A stretch of 64,000 bases of DNA from Prosthecobacter algae (GCF_039542385.1 NZ_BAABIA010000004.1:62001-126000); one strand, 5' to 3'; shown: positions 8,981 through 17,683, counted from the first letter of the stretch. A program made the numbers and translations. Notes: generated from the letters alone by a model not told the origin.

Positions 8981-9475
8981 ATGATCCGTCTCCTGCTTCT
9001 CCTTTCCGTCCCGCTGTACATCCTCGATCAGTGGTCGAAGCTATGGATTGTGAAGCATTTTGTGCTTCATGAGACCGAGCAGGAAGTCATCCCCGGTATC
9101 TTCTGGCTGCATCACACGGCGAATACTGGCGTGGCCTTTGGCATGTTTAATGGCACTGAGTATGCCAACTACGCCTTCGGGGCCATTTCGCTCACAGCCT
9201 TATCCTTCATCATTTGGATGTATAAGAAGGGAGCTTTTCCAGGAATTCTGAGCCGCACCGCTGTGGCTCTCCTGGTCGCTGGCATCTTTGGCAACCTGAC
9301 CGACCGCCTCCTCCACGGTTACGTGGTGGATTTCCTCCGCTTTGACTTCGGCTTCCGGCCCTTCAATCCCTGGCCTTCGTTCAATGTGGCGGATTCCTGT
9401 GTGGTCGTTGCGGCCATCCTGCTGGCTATTGCTTCCTTCACGGAAAATGCGCCAGCCCCCAAGCCCAAGAGCTGA
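8981..9475 (+). CDS. lspA: Lipoprotein signal peptidase (signal peptidase II)
   Basis: 164 residues with four hydrophobic segments. It cleaves prolipoprotein signal peptides in the inner membrane. The catalytic aspartates are D117 (in GYVVDFL) and D138 (in FNVADS). Other family blocks are seen: LDQWSKLWI near the start, TANTGVAFG and GNLTDRLLHG. Followed by a good intrinsic terminator, so it is the last gene of its transcript. Divergent from the LacI-type regulator. Confidence 0.97.
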   Translation: MIRLLLLLSVPLYILDQWSKLWIVKHFVLHETEQEVIPGIFWLHHTANTGVAFGMFNGTEYANYAFGAISLTALSFIIWMYKKGAFPGILSRTAVALLVAGIFGNLTDRLLHGYVVDFLRFDFGFRPFNPWPSFNVADSCVVVAAILLAIASFTENAPAPKPKS

Positions 9476-9506
9476 TCTGACTCCGTCTCGCATTTCTGCG
9501 ATCTTT

Positions 9507-9536
9507 GCCCCGCCACGCAAGAGGCGGGGCTTTTTT
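9507..9536 (+). terminator. Intrinsic terminator after lspA
   Basis: GCCCCGCC (9507-9514) pairs with GGCGGGGC (9523-9530) around an 8-nt loop, followed directly by six T (9531-9536). This is a textbook Rho-independent terminator 31 bp after the lspA stop. Confidence 0.95.
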
Positions 9537-10050
9537 GTGCCTAGCCGCAGAGGGTCAAACATCGGCAAATTCGGGTATTTCCCCTTCAGGCTGAGCCGAG
9601 AGGCGCAAAAACGTAGGGCCGTAGTGTGGAAGGGGCTGGTCTTTCAGACTGTCCCCACCACCAGCACGCACTGATGAGAAACAAGTCTTGGGGAAGCTTG
9701 GCGCAGACGGATTGAAGCCGGTCAAAATGGGAAAAAACGGTAAAAAGCGTCTTTTTTAGAGCCTTCATCTTTTCAATCAGTCGCCATAAGAATCCAAAAT
9801 GTGGATGACAAGCGCCAAAAATCTTTTGGTTATGATAAATGATAAAGAAGGTGATAAAACAACCTTTTGAGTTCTAGTATATTGATAATGAACCGCTTAA
9901 TGTGGTTTATATCATTATTTGAAATCATAATAAACTCCGCCCTGGCCTCAAAAAGCCTCTCATTTTACAGAAATTCCAGAAAATGACGATTATGAGATTG
10001 CAGTGATTCTAGTTTTTGATATAATTACCATATCAAAAGCAAAAACTGCT
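9537..10050. other. AT-rich intergenic region without a supported gene
   Basis: About 500 bp between the lspA terminator and the next signal-peptide gene. The part from about 9700 is markedly AT-rich; by direct count 9841-9900 is 18/60 G+C. I see no credible ORF, tRNA or repeat family. The only candidate signal is the promoter near its right end. Such a composition could mark a former insertion or a xenogeneic segment. Confidence 0.6.
9998..10025 (+). promoter_or_regulatory. Possible sigma70-type promoter
   Basis: A perfect TATAAT -10 box at 10020-10025 with TTGCAG at 9998-10003 as a weak -35 box and a 16-nt spacer. It lies 25 bp before the ATG of the NlpC/P60-like gene. The -10 is convincing but AT-rich surroundings raise the chance of coincidence. 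Confidence 0.4.
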
Positions 10051-10752
10051 ATGAAAACAGCCTCCACCACCTTCGCCGCTCTCTCCCTCTTCCTTGCGGC
10101 CTTTATTTTCCCCGGCTTGGTTTCTGCTCAAAATGGCTATGCTGCTAGTCACTATGCGGCCCAGCAGGCAGCGTACGCGCAGCAGCAACAGGCGGCTGCC
10201 TACCACGCTCAAATGCAGCAGCAGCAAGCCTGGGCTGCCTATCATGCGCAGCAGCAAGCCGCAGCCTATCATGCACACCAGCAGCAACAAATGATGGTGG
10301 CACGGGCTGTGCCAGTGGCCCGGACGGCTCCTGCGGCGGGATCCCTCATCCGTTTCGATGGAAAATATGCTTCTTGCTCTGCCAGTCTGCCTGGCCAGGT
10401 CCAATACCTTATCAATGCTGCGAATCACCTGCAGAACAGCCCTTATGTCCGCGGTGGAGGCCACGGACGAGTGGAAGATCGTGCTTATGATTGCTCCAGC
10501 TCCACCTCCTACGCCTTGATCAAAGCTGGCTTGCTGAAAAGCCCCCTCACTTCCGTCGGATTTTCTCAATACGGCCAGCCTGGAGAGGGTCGTTTCATCA
10601 CCATTTGGGTGAAACCTGGTGACCATGTTTTCATGACGGTGTGCGGCCTTCGTCTGGACACGTCAGGTGGCAAGGTGAGCGAGGGTCCCCGCTGGCGCAC
10701 CAAGGGCCGCAGCTATGCAGGCTTCACACCTCGTCATCCTTTTGGTCTTTAA
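10051..10752 (+). CDS. Secreted NlpC/P60-like protein with Gln/His-rich region
   Basis: About 233 residues. Signal peptide at residues 1-26 (TTFAALSLFLAAFIFPGLVSA). Residues ~27-90 are a low-complexity stretch built from repeated QQQ, AAY and YHA units. The C-terminal half resembles an NlpC/P60 cysteine peptidase: PYVRGGGHGR, then YDCSSSTSYAL with the candidate nucleophile Cys, and a candidate His in KPGDHVFMTV. Such enzymes cut peptidoglycan peptides. ATG 10051 is chosen for the signal peptide. The Gln/Ala/His region may be a flexible linker or bind metal; that is inference. Confidence 0.75.
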   Translation: MKTASTTFAALSLFLAAFIFPGLVSAQNGYAASHYAAQQAAYAQQQQAAAYHAQMQQQQAWAAYHAQQQAAAYHAHQQQQMMVARAVPVARTAPAAGSLIRFDGKYASCSASLPGQVQYLINAANHLQNSPYVRGGGHGRVEDRAYDCSSSTSYALIKAGLLKSPLTSVGFSQYGQPGEGRFITIWVKPGDHVFMTVCGLRLDTSGGKVSEGPRWRTKGRSYAGFTPRHPFGL

Positions 10753-10867
10753 TTCTCATTTTTGTGACTCGTTTGTCAATTTTGAATCAATGCAGCGAAG
10801 CATAGTGGAGAATACCACCTTCCAACCTTGATAAGATCGCAGCCTTGCAAAAAACTCTCTCAATTTT

Positions 10868-11104
10868 ATGAACACCTCTCTCGACTCTGCTTCTCATCTG
10901 TCAGCCACTCCGAACGAATTTGCACTCGGTTGGAATGCTATGGAGGCTTTTAATGCCAGCGTCGCTCGCCCAATGAACGCCGAGATCGTGGCTGATTTTG
11001 TGGCTTCTGCCCGTCAGGAGAAGCCTGCAAAGCCGCATTTTGTGGCTTCCTTTTGGACGGCTCTGTCAGTAGCAGGAGGCCGGAAAGCTGCTGCAATCGC
11101 CTGA
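10868..11104 (+). CDS. Small protein of unknown function (78 aa)
   Basis: A 78-residue open frame with ATG start, no signal peptide or membrane segment, and a normal mix of residues (for example FALGWNAMEAFNASVARP). It is 115 bp after the NlpC/P60-like gene on the same strand and is followed directly by a 7-bp hairpin, GTCCGTT (11105-11111) with AACGGAC (11117-11123). The hairpin right after the stop favours a real gene. No family recognised. Confidence 0.5.
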   Translation: MNTSLDSASHLSATPNEFALGWNAMEAFNASVARPMNAEIVADFVASARQEKPAKPHFVASFWTALSVAGGRKAAAIA

Positions 11105-11123
11105 GTCCGTTAACTGAACGGAC
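11105..11123 (+). other. Hairpin directly after the 78-aa gene
   Basis: GTCCGTT and AACGGAC form a perfect 7-bp stem with a 5-nt loop, starting one base after the stop codon. No T-run follows, so it may stabilise the mRNA 3' end or mark a weak terminator. Confidence 0.4.
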
Positions 11124-11218
11124 AAAGATGGAACGTTGCGATAAGAAGCCGTCGTGAGCTTATTCGGAGCGTGCTTTCATTGGAAAGGCTCCAGGCAGGG
11201 CAGTCTTTAGCAGGCTGT

Positions 11219-11353
11219 CTATTTGGGTTTGTGAGAGCAGCCGCAAGAACCACCACAACCGCCTTTTTTCCGGCCTTTGAGGGCTGAAACGAGAAAGAAC
11301 AAGGCCGTCACCAGGACCACGGCGGGAGCTGCCCAAGATTGCCAGTCGTTCAT
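11219..11353 (-). CDS. FeoB-associated Cys-rich membrane protein
   Basis: 44 residues: one transmembrane helix (AAPAVVLVTALFFLVSAL), a basic patch (KGRKK), and a cysteine-rich tail (GGCGGSCGCSH). This is the FeoB-associated Cys-rich protein family, found downstream of feoB in many bacteria. It lies 44 bp after feoB on the same strand. Its role in ferrous iron uptake is presumed from context; the cysteines may bind iron or an Fe-S cluster. Confidence 0.88.
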   Translation of the reverse strand: MNDWQSWAAPAVVLVTALFFLVSALKGRKKGGCGGSCGCSHKPK

Positions 11354-11397
11354 ATCATTGGTTAGACCTTGCCAAGTCTGGAAGTGTTGATTTTTCG

Positions 11398-13578
11398 TCA
11401 ATACCCCAGCGCGGTGCCGATCTGGAAGATGGCCAGGGAGAGGATGTAGGCGGTTCCCGTCATGAAACCGAGCTGGAACCACATCCAGCCCCAGCTTCCT
11501 GTTTCACGTTTGACGATGGCCATGGTGCTGACGCACTGCATGGCAAAGACGTAAAAGACGAGCAGGCTGATGCACACAAGCGGGGTGTACACCGCTGTGC
11601 CATTGGCCCGTTTTTCCTCGCGGATGCGGTCGCGCACCGGCGTGAGGTCTTCGTCATCCTGGGCCTGCACGGCATAGACGACGGACATGGTGTTCACAAA
11701 CACCTCGCGGGCGGCAAAGCTGCCGATGAGGCCGATGCCGATCTTCCAATCATAACCCAGGGGCTTGATCGCAGGCTCGATGAGATGACCGGCGCGACCT
11801 GCAAAACTCTGCGCCAGGTGTTGGGAATTGAGCGAGGCGAGTTCGGCCTTGGCGGCTTCGAGCTGCGGTGCTGCGGTCTCGCTTTCTCCCTGTGCTTCGA
11901 GTCCGGCAATGCGCTCTTCGACGACGCCCACCTGATCGCTGATCTCATGGTTTTTAGGGTAAGTGGAGGCGGCCCAGATCAAGATGGAGATGCCGAAGAT
12001 GATGGTGCCTGCACGCACCAGGAAGGCCTTGGCCCGCTGCCACACAAGAAGGAGGATGGACTTCAGCGCCGGCATCTTGTAGGTGGGCATTTCCAAGATC
12101 ATCGGGGCGTTTTGCCCGCGCATGATGCCCTTGTTCAAAACCCAGGCGAAGAAGAAGGCCCCGAGGGTGCCCAAGGCATAAAGGCCGACCATGATGCCCG
12201 CCTTGGCCCAGGTGGAGACGGTGTCTGGCATGAAGACGCTGATGAGCAGCACATACACGGGGATGCGCGCCGTGCAGCTAGCCAGCGGGGCGATGAGGAT
12301 GGTGATGAGGCGGTCCTTGGGACTGTCAATTGTTCGTGTGGCCATCACGCCGGGGATGGCGCAGGCATAGGAACTGAGGAAGGGGAGGAAGGCCTTGCCA
12401 TTGAGGCCCACCACGCTCATCAAACGGTCGAGAATAAAGGCCACACGCGCCATGTAGCCCGTGTCCTCCATGATGCCGATGAAGAAGAAGAGGATGAGAA
12501 TTTGTGGCAGGAAAATGACCACCCCGCCGACCCCGGCGATGGCACCTTGGACGATGAGATCGCGCAAGTCTCCCGGAGGCATGATGCCCGTGACCCAGGT
12601 GCCCAAGGCACCGAAGGCCTCATCAATGAGCCCCATGGGAATCTCAGCAAAGGCGAAGATGAGGTAGAAAAGGAAGGCCAGGAAGGCCAGCATGGTGAGG
12701 CCGCCTAACCAGGGATGCAGAAGGATGGCATCCAGCTTTTGCGTGATGGTGGGCAGTTCCTGGCCGGGGCGCTGCAGGACCTGGGCGGTCAGGGTTTCAA
12801 TTTTGGCGTAGCGGTCGGCCACCAGTTGGTCTTCCCAGCCCGGGTGGGTGGCGCTGAGGGTGTCGCGCCCGCGCTGGATCTGGCCCAGGTGGGCATCGCG
12901 GATGCCGGCGTGCAGGGGATCGTGGTCGGACAGCAGGTAGAGCGGCTCAAGCAGGGTGGTCTTGTCATTGACCGCTCCCGTCAGCAGCAGCTCTGCACGG
13001 GTGCTATGCAGGGCGGCACGGATGTCGTCTGGCAGGGGCGCAGACTGCCAGCGGGGCAGGGGGATGTCTTCGCGGCTGATGGCGGACTTCAGTTCCAGAA
13101 AGCCATTGCCGGTGGTCGCCTGCATGGGCACGACCGGCACACCGAGTTCGTCCGACAGCTTTTTCAGGTCAATGCGCCACTGCTTGGCTGTGGCGATGTC
13201 CATCATGTTCAGCACAAGAATGGTCGGCAGCCCCAGTTCCAGCACCTGGGTGAGAAGGTAAAGATTCCGCTCCAGGTTGGCCGCATCGGCAATGAAGACC
13301 ACCCGGTCGGGCCGGGGAGTGTCAGCCTGGCGGCCCAGCAGCACGTCGCGCAGCACGGCCTCATCCGGGCTGCGGGCGTTCAGGCTGTAGGCACCGGGCA
13401 GGTCAATGAGGCGCAGCTTTTTACCATGCTGGCTGTAGCACTCGCCGATCTTTTTTTCGACGGTGACCCCTGGGTAGTTGCCCACCTTTTGCCGAAGGCC
13501 GGTGAGCTGGTTGAAAATGGTGGTCTTCCCCGAGTTCGGGTTGCCGACGATGGCCAGCAGGGGCAATTCAGCGCTCAT
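11398..13578 (-). CDS. feoB: Ferrous iron transporter FeoB
   Basis: 726 residues. The N-terminal G-protein domain shows G1 GNPNSGKTTIFN, G3 DLPGAYSL and G4 LNMMD. The C-terminal part is polytopic with the Gate domains (for example SYACAIPGVMATR and the later FAAREVFVNTM). It imports Fe(II) across the inner membrane with GTPase activity. Its ATG overlaps the feoA stop as ATGA, so the two are translationally coupled. No complete Fur box could be identified upstream. Confidence 0.97.
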   Translation of the reverse strand: MSAELPLLAIVGNPNSGKTTIFNQLTGLRQKVGNYPGVTVEKKIGECYSQHGKKLRLIDLPGAYSLNARSPDEAVLRDVLLGRQADTPRPDRVVFIADAANLERNLYLLTQVLELGLPTILVLNMMDIATAKQWRIDLKKLSDELGVPVVPMQATTGNGFLELKSAISREDIPLPRWQSAPLPDDIRAALHSTRAELLLTGAVNDKTTLLEPLYLLSDHDPLHAGIRDAHLGQIQRGRDTLSATHPGWEDQLVADRYAKIETLTAQVLQRPGQELPTITQKLDAILLHPWLGGLTMLAFLAFLFYLIFAFAEIPMGLIDEAFGALGTWVTGIMPPGDLRDLIVQGAIAGVGGVVIFLPQILILFFFIGIMEDTGYMARVAFILDRLMSVVGLNGKAFLPFLSSYACAIPGVMATRTIDSPKDRLITILIAPLASCTARIPVYVLLISVFMPDTVSTWAKAGIMVGLYALGTLGAFFFAWVLNKGIMRGQNAPMILEMPTYKMPALKSILLLVWQRAKAFLVRAGTIIFGISILIWAASTYPKNHEISDQVGVVEERIAGLEAQGESETAAPQLEAAKAELASLNSQHLAQSFAGRAGHLIEPAIKPLGYDWKIGIGLIGSFAAREVFVNTMSVVYAVQAQDDEDLTPVRDRIREEKRANGTAVYTPLVCISLLVFYVFAMQCVSTMAIVKRETGSWGWMWFQLGFMTGTAYILSLAIFQIGTALGY

Positions 13579-13811
13579 GCCAGGGAGATGCAGATGTCGG
13601 CGGCCTCGTGATTGCGCATGGCCAAGTGGGAACCGCGTACGGTGATTTCAATCGGTTCGCCTAGAGGGGAGCGACGCACCATGGTGACCTTCGCTCCAGG
13701 GGTCAGGCCCAGTTCGCGGAGCCGTGTGAGCCCTGCCCGCCCCGTGGGCATGGACTGGATGATGCCGGATTGGCCGACAGGGAGCTGAGAAAGTGTGGAA
13801 GGGGCGTGCAT
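13575..13811 (-). CDS. feoA: FeoA-domain protein
   Basis: 78 residues from ATG 13811. SH3-like FeoA fold with the pattern LPVGQSGIIQSM, then LRELGLTPGAKVTMVRRSPLG and a C-terminal HEAADICISL. FeoA is a small cytoplasmic partner needed for FeoB transport. The overlap ATGA with feoB and the downstream Cys-rich gene make a compact feoA-feoB-accessory operon. An in-frame upstream start would add residues not typical of the family. Confidence 0.92.
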   Translation of the reverse strand: MHAPSTLSQLPVGQSGIIQSMPTGRAGLTRLRELGLTPGAKVTMVRRSPLGEPIEITVRGSHLAMRNHEAADICISLA

Positions 13812-13960
13812 GGCTAAGGTGCAATTGAGACGCGCTCGCAGACTGAACGCTAGCGGGGGCTTGAACCTTTGCAACCAAGACAGGCGATTATGCAGAATTA
13901 TGACGAAATGAACCGTGTGCTGTCCTGCCCTGCGTCGCTATTGCGCTGCGGCATCAGCGC

Positions 13961-14737
13961 GTGAATCTTTCCACGTTCATGGTCCCGCGACTGCTCACCG
14001 TTTTCATCCTCCTCTTTCTGCACGCTCCGCTGGCCGTGCTAATGGTGAATTCCTTCAATGAATCGCGGTTTGGCGGTGAGTGGGAGGGGTTCACCTGGAA
14101 ATGGTATGAAAAGCTGTGGGAAGCGGACGAGGTGTGGGAATCCCTGTGGCTGACTCTCAAGATCGCTTTCTGTGCGAGTGGGGCGGCGATGCTGCTGGGC
14201 ACGCTGGCTGCCTGGGTGCTGCATCGTTTCCAGTCGCGGTTGCAAAGGGCGCACCAGACTTTGGTGACGCTGCCCCTGGCCCTGCCGGACCTGCTTTTGG
14301 GCATGTCTCTGCTGGCCCTTTTTGTGGCTTTGGGTGTGGAGACGGGTTTTTTGACCATCTGGATTGCCCATGTCACCTTTTCCGTCAGCTATGTGACCAT
14401 GGTGGTGCTGGGGCGTTTGCAGGATTTTGACCTGACGCTTCTGGAGGCTGCCCGGGATCTGGGGGCGAATCGGTGGCAGACGGCCCGGCGGGTTTTGCTG
14501 CCGCTGCTGCTGCCCGGGATTCTGGCGGGTGGTCTGCTGGCCTTCACCCTTTCGATGGATGATTATGTGATCACCTTTTTCGTTTCAGGTCCAGGCAGCA
14601 CAACTTTGCCGCTGCGGGTGGCCAGCATGATGAAGACCAGCCGCAACCTGCCGGTGATCAATGCCCTGAGCACCCTGATGATCGCAGCCACCTTTGTGCT
14701 GGCTGCCATCAGTTTCCGGCTTCAGCGTGCCCGCTAG
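13961..14737 (+). CDS. PotC-like ABC transporter permease
   Basis: 258 residues, six predicted membrane segments. The inner-membrane binding-protein-dependent permease signature is present in LEAARDLGANRWQTARRVLLP, which contacts the ATPase. The whole protein resembles PotC, the spermidine/putrescine permease subunit. It starts at GTG 13961 (ATG 13979 is an alternative). No potA, potB or potD is adjacent: feoA diverges on the left and a DUF5069 gene follows. It therefore must work with subunits encoded elsewhere or be a remnant. Confidence 0.85.
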   Translation: MNLSTFMVPRLLTVFILLFLHAPLAVLMVNSFNESRFGGEWEGFTWKWYEKLWEADEVWESLWLTLKIAFCASGAAMLLGTLAAWVLHRFQSRLQRAHQTLVTLPLALPDLLLGMSLLALFVALGVETGFLTIWIAHVTFSVSYVTMVVLGRLQDFDLTLLEAARDLGANRWQTARRVLLPLLLPGILAGGLLAFTLSMDDYVITFFVSGPGSTTLPLRVASMMKTSRNLPVINALSTLMIAATFVLAAISFRLQRAR

Positions 14738-14811
14738 AGAAGTCATTTCTTCAGCTTTGTTTGAAACTTTCGCGTGCCCATGCGGCCTCCTGTGTTTATC
14801 CGTGCAGTCTT

Positions 14812-15339
14812 ATGAAGCATTACATCTGGGACTCTTATTTCGTGGAACTTTTCGACGCCTGCGTGGACGAGTACGATGATGGCAACCACGACTTTGAGAG
14901 CTGGTTCAGCGATGAGGACCAGGACTTCCTGAAGGCGATCGGCTATCGTGAGCGCGAGTTTTTTGACTTTGTGGAAGACAACGTCACTTCCGGTGGCGAG
15001 CAGCCGACGGCCATCACGGCCCTGCTGGTGGCGGCGGTGCGCCGGGATTACTTCCTGACGATACAAAAGGGAGTCGCCAGCACCCACATCATCACTCCGG
15101 CGGACCTGCCTGCCAAGACAGCCGAGCTGGAGGGCTTTGTCTGGCTGCCGCGTATCATTGTGAAGGCCCGCGCCAAGCTGCGTGGTGAGATGGACCCGGA
15201 CACGATGTTCTGCTGTGGCGGTGACCGGGCCTTTTTGTCCAAACATGACATCCATCCGGCAGACTTCCTGCGTGTGGTCTGGGCGGCAGGTGAGGATGAC
15301 CAGAAGATCCTCGCCTACGTCAAATCTCGCCAGGCCTGA
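14812..15339 (+). CDS. DUF5069-family protein
   Basis: 175 residues. The C-terminal part has the DUF5069 pattern: FVWLPRIIVKARAKLRGE, followed by a conserved aspartate/cysteine region and the closing GEDDQKILAYVKS. The N-terminal part is acidic and aromatic. The family is frequent in Verrucomicrobia and Planctomycetes and has no known function. No signal peptide with the ATG at 14812. It sits between the PotC-like permease and a fatty acid hydroxylase gene on the same strand. Confidence 0.7.
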   Translation: MKHYIWDSYFVELFDACVDEYDDGNHDFESWFSDEDQDFLKAIGYREREFFDFVEDNVTSGGEQPTAITALLVAAVRRDYFLTIQKGVASTHIITPADLPAKTAELEGFVWLPRIIVKARAKLRGEMDPDTMFCCGGDRAFLSKHDIHPADFLRVVWAAGEDDQKILAYVKSRQA

Positions 15340-15363
15340 AGGGGCGGGCGATCCTAATCCATC

Positions 15364-16206
15364 ATGGAGTTGTTTCGTGAACAGTTGCTGCTGCTGGTGA
15401 CCGTGCCGGTGATTCTGGGGGCCATCCTCCTGGAAATCATCGTCACGCATTTCCATGGCATCCGGGCTTATACCCGCCGGGAGACGCTGACGAATTTCTA
15501 CATGGCGGCGCTCAATGGCAGCCTGGACCTGCTGCTGCGTGCGGTGCTGGTTCTTCCAGTCCTCTTGTGGTGCTGGAACCACCGGGTGATGGATCTGGAA
15601 AAAGGCTGGGTTTACTGGCTGGGGCTCTTTCTCCTCCAGGACCTGGCCTACTACGTGTTGCACTTTGTGGACCACCACTGCCGCCTGTTCTGGGCGGTGC
15701 ATGTTACGCATCACTCCTCGGAGGAGTTTAATCTCACGACGGGTTTCCGTTCATCTGTATTCCAGCCGGTGTACCGGACGGCTTACTTTATGCCCATCGC
15801 CTGGCTGGGGTTTGAGCCGCTGGACATCCTGTTCATGTATGCGGCCACGCAGATCTACGGCAGCCTCATCCATACGGAGCGGATCCAGAGCATGGGATGG
15901 CTGGAGCATGTGCTGGTGACGCCGAGCCATCACCGCGTTCACCATGCCTCCAACGGCCGCTATCTGGACAAGAACATGGGTATGTGTCTCATCCTTTGGG
16001 ATAAGCTTTTTGGCACCTTCCAGGCCGAGCTTCCCGAAGAGCCGGTGCGCTATGGCCTAACGAAAAGGATCGAAGATCGCGGCCCGGTAAACATTGTCCT
16101 GCATGAGTGGAAAGACATGCTGAGGGATGTGCGCCAGAGTGCGCTGCCCTGGTGGAAACGGCTGGGCTACATCCTTCGCGGCCCGGGCTGGAAGGCGGGG
16201 GAGTAG
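15364..16206 (+). CDS. Fatty acid hydroxylase / sterol desaturase family protein
   Basis: 280 residues with several membrane helices and the His clusters that bind a di-iron centre: HFVDHHCRLFWAVHVTHHS and later TPSHHRVHHASN. Members hydroxylate or desaturate lipids in the membrane with O2. The subtype and substrate cannot be told. It starts 24 bp after the DUF5069 gene and may be cotranscribed. Convergent with the Trm112-like gene, 3 bp apart. Confidence 0.88.
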   Translation: MELFREQLLLLVTVPVILGAILLEIIVTHFHGIRAYTRRETLTNFYMAALNGSLDLLLRAVLVLPVLLWCWNHRVMDLEKGWVYWLGLFLLQDLAYYVLHFVDHHCRLFWAVHVTHHSSEEFNLTTGFRSSVFQPVYRTAYFMPIAWLGFEPLDILFMYAATQIYGSLIHTERIQSMGWLEHVLVTPSHHRVHHASNGRYLDKNMGMCLILWDKLFGTFQAELPEEPVRYGLTKRIEDRGPVNIVLHEWKDMLRDVRQSALPWWKRLGYILRGPGWKAGE

Positions 16207-16209
16207 TTT

Positions 16210-16413
16210 TTACTTTGCGGCTTCCTGCGGCAGCAGCACGGGGATGCCTTGGTCAATGGGATAAAGCCGCGAGCCATCCTGGCAGACGAGGGCTTTCTCC
16301 TCAGCGGGGTGGCCATGGCGCAGCAGATCCTCCGGCAAGGCCCAGCGCAGCGGCTGGTGCGTGTGAGGGCAGCGGAAAGTGGGCAGAAAATCGTTGATCC
16401 AAGAAAGGTCCAT
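16210..16413 (-). CDS. Trm112-family small protein
   Basis: 67 residues in the Trm112/UPF0434 (YcaR) family: FRCPHTHQPL near the start, then ALVCQDGSRLYPIDQGIPVLLP at the end. Bacterial members are small, partly zinc-binding proteins; some act as partners of methyltransferases or are of unknown role. Only part of the zinc cysteines is kept here (one Cys in each half). It lies 8 bp after moeB and is likely in the same operon. Confidence 0.8.
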   Translation of the reverse strand: MDLSWINDFLPTFRCPHTHQPLRWALPEDLLRHGHPAEEKALVCQDGSRLYPIDQGIPVLLPQEAAK

Positions 16414-16421
16414 AAGAGTGA

Positions 16422-17555
16422 TCAGGCGGCTGGAAGGGTGGGGTCAATCTCCTTGGCCCAGGCGAGGATGCCGCCTGCGACGCTCCAGACCTGAGTGTAG
16501 CCCAGATCCTGCAGGGCGGCCACGGCCTTGGCACTGCGCACCCCGGAACGGCAGTGAACCAGCACGGGTTTGTCGCGGGGGATTTCCGCCGCACGCGCGG
16601 TGATCTGGGCCAGGGGAATGAGGGTGGATCCTTCGATCTGGGCGGCCGCGTATTCGTCAGGCTCGCGCACATCCAGCAGGAAGTGGTCCTCCTGCCTGCT
16701 GCGTTTGTCCTGAAGTTCCTGAACGGTGATGGTGGGGACGTTGGGTGGAGGTGTCATGCCGCAGAAGCCTTGGTAATCGATGGGTTCGGTGATGGTGGGG
16801 TTTTCGCCACAGACCGGGCAATCTGGATCCCGCCGAAGGGTGAAGGTACGGAAACGCAGGCTGAGGGCATCCACATGCAGCAGCTTGCCTAACAAAGGTT
16901 GCCCAATGCCGGTGATGAGTTTGATGGCCTCCAGGGCCTGCATGGTGCCAACGAGGCCGGGGAGGACTCCCAGAACACCGCCTTCGGCACAGCTTGGGAC
17001 CAGGCCGGGCTTGGGCGGGGTGGGGGACATGCAGCGGTAGCAGGGGGCGCCCAGATGCGGGGCGAAGACGGCCACCTGGCCTTCAAAGCGCAGAATGCTG
17101 CCATAGACGTTGGGTTTGCCCAGCCAGACGGCGGTGTCGTTGGAAAGGTAGCGCGTGGGGAAGTTGTCGGTGCCGTCGATCAGCAAGTCATAGTCGGCGG
17201 CGATTTCCCGGGCATTGGCCGCGGTGAACATTTCGCGGTGCATCCGCACTTCGAGGTGGGGATTGATGTCCAGCAGCCGGTCGCGTGCCGCTTCCAGCTT
17301 GGGGCGACCAATGTCGCTTTGGCCAAAAAGGAGCTGACGTTGCAGATTGGACACTTCCACCACATCCGGATCCACCAGCCCCAGGGTGCCCACACCGGCC
17401 GCCGCCAGATACATGCTGATGGGGGAGCCCAGCCCGCCGGCACCGATGCACAAGACACGGGCGGCCTTCAGCTTTTTCTGCGCTGCCAGACCAAACTCCG
17501 GCATGGCGAGATGCCGGGCATAGCGCTGGAGTTCGGCGGGGGCAAGGTCTGGCAT
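16422..17555 (-). CDS. moeB: MoeB/ThiF adenylyltransferase with rhodanese domain
   Basis: 377 residues. The N-terminal E1-like domain has the nucleotide loop LCIGAGGLGSP, the zinc-binding cysteines (CYRCMSPTPP and CPVCGE), and the DGTDNFPTRY block. The C-terminal ~100 residues form a rhodanese domain with catalytic Cys in LVHCRSGVRSAKA. Such fusions activate the C-terminus of a sulfur carrier protein (MoaD, ThiS or CysO-like) and supply sulfur. The partner carrier is not in the window, so molybdopterin versus thiamin versus cysteine use is open. Confidence 0.9.
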   Translation of the reverse strand: MPDLAPAELQRYARHLAMPEFGLAAQKKLKAARVLCIGAGGLGSPISMYLAAAGVGTLGLVDPDVVEVSNLQRQLLFGQSDIGRPKLEAARDRLLDINPHLEVRMHREMFTAANAREIAADYDLLIDGTDNFPTRYLSNDTAVWLGKPNVYGSILRFEGQVAVFAPHLGAPCYRCMSPTPPKPGLVPSCAEGGVLGVLPGLVGTMQALEAIKLITGIGQPLLGKLLHVDALSLRFRTFTLRRDPDCPVCGENPTITEPIDYQGFCGMTPPPNVPTITVQELQDKRSRQEDHFLLDVREPDEYAAAQIEGSTLIPLAQITARAAEIPRDKPVLVHCRSGVRSAKAVAALQDLGYTQVWSVAGGILAWAKEIDPTLPAA

Positions 17556-17683
17556 TGGCGGGGGCTACAGGGGAGCATTGGCGGTGCGGAGAGGCAACCA
17601 GCTTGTGCGAATTCGGGAGGATGAAAAACTGCCAGACAACGGGGCCCGGCAGTGCTCGTTTAAGAACCGTCATCCCTTTCATC

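Noticed and set aside
9586-9768. Small minus-strand frame (60 codons) after lspA
   Set aside because: No signal, domain or ribosome site; it starts in the AT-rich gap and ends near the lspA terminator.
13887-13901. Possible Fur box upstream of feoA (ATTAT repeated with a 5-nt gap)
   Set aside because: Too few matches to a 19-bp Fur consensus; a short AT-rich direct repeat is likely by chance.
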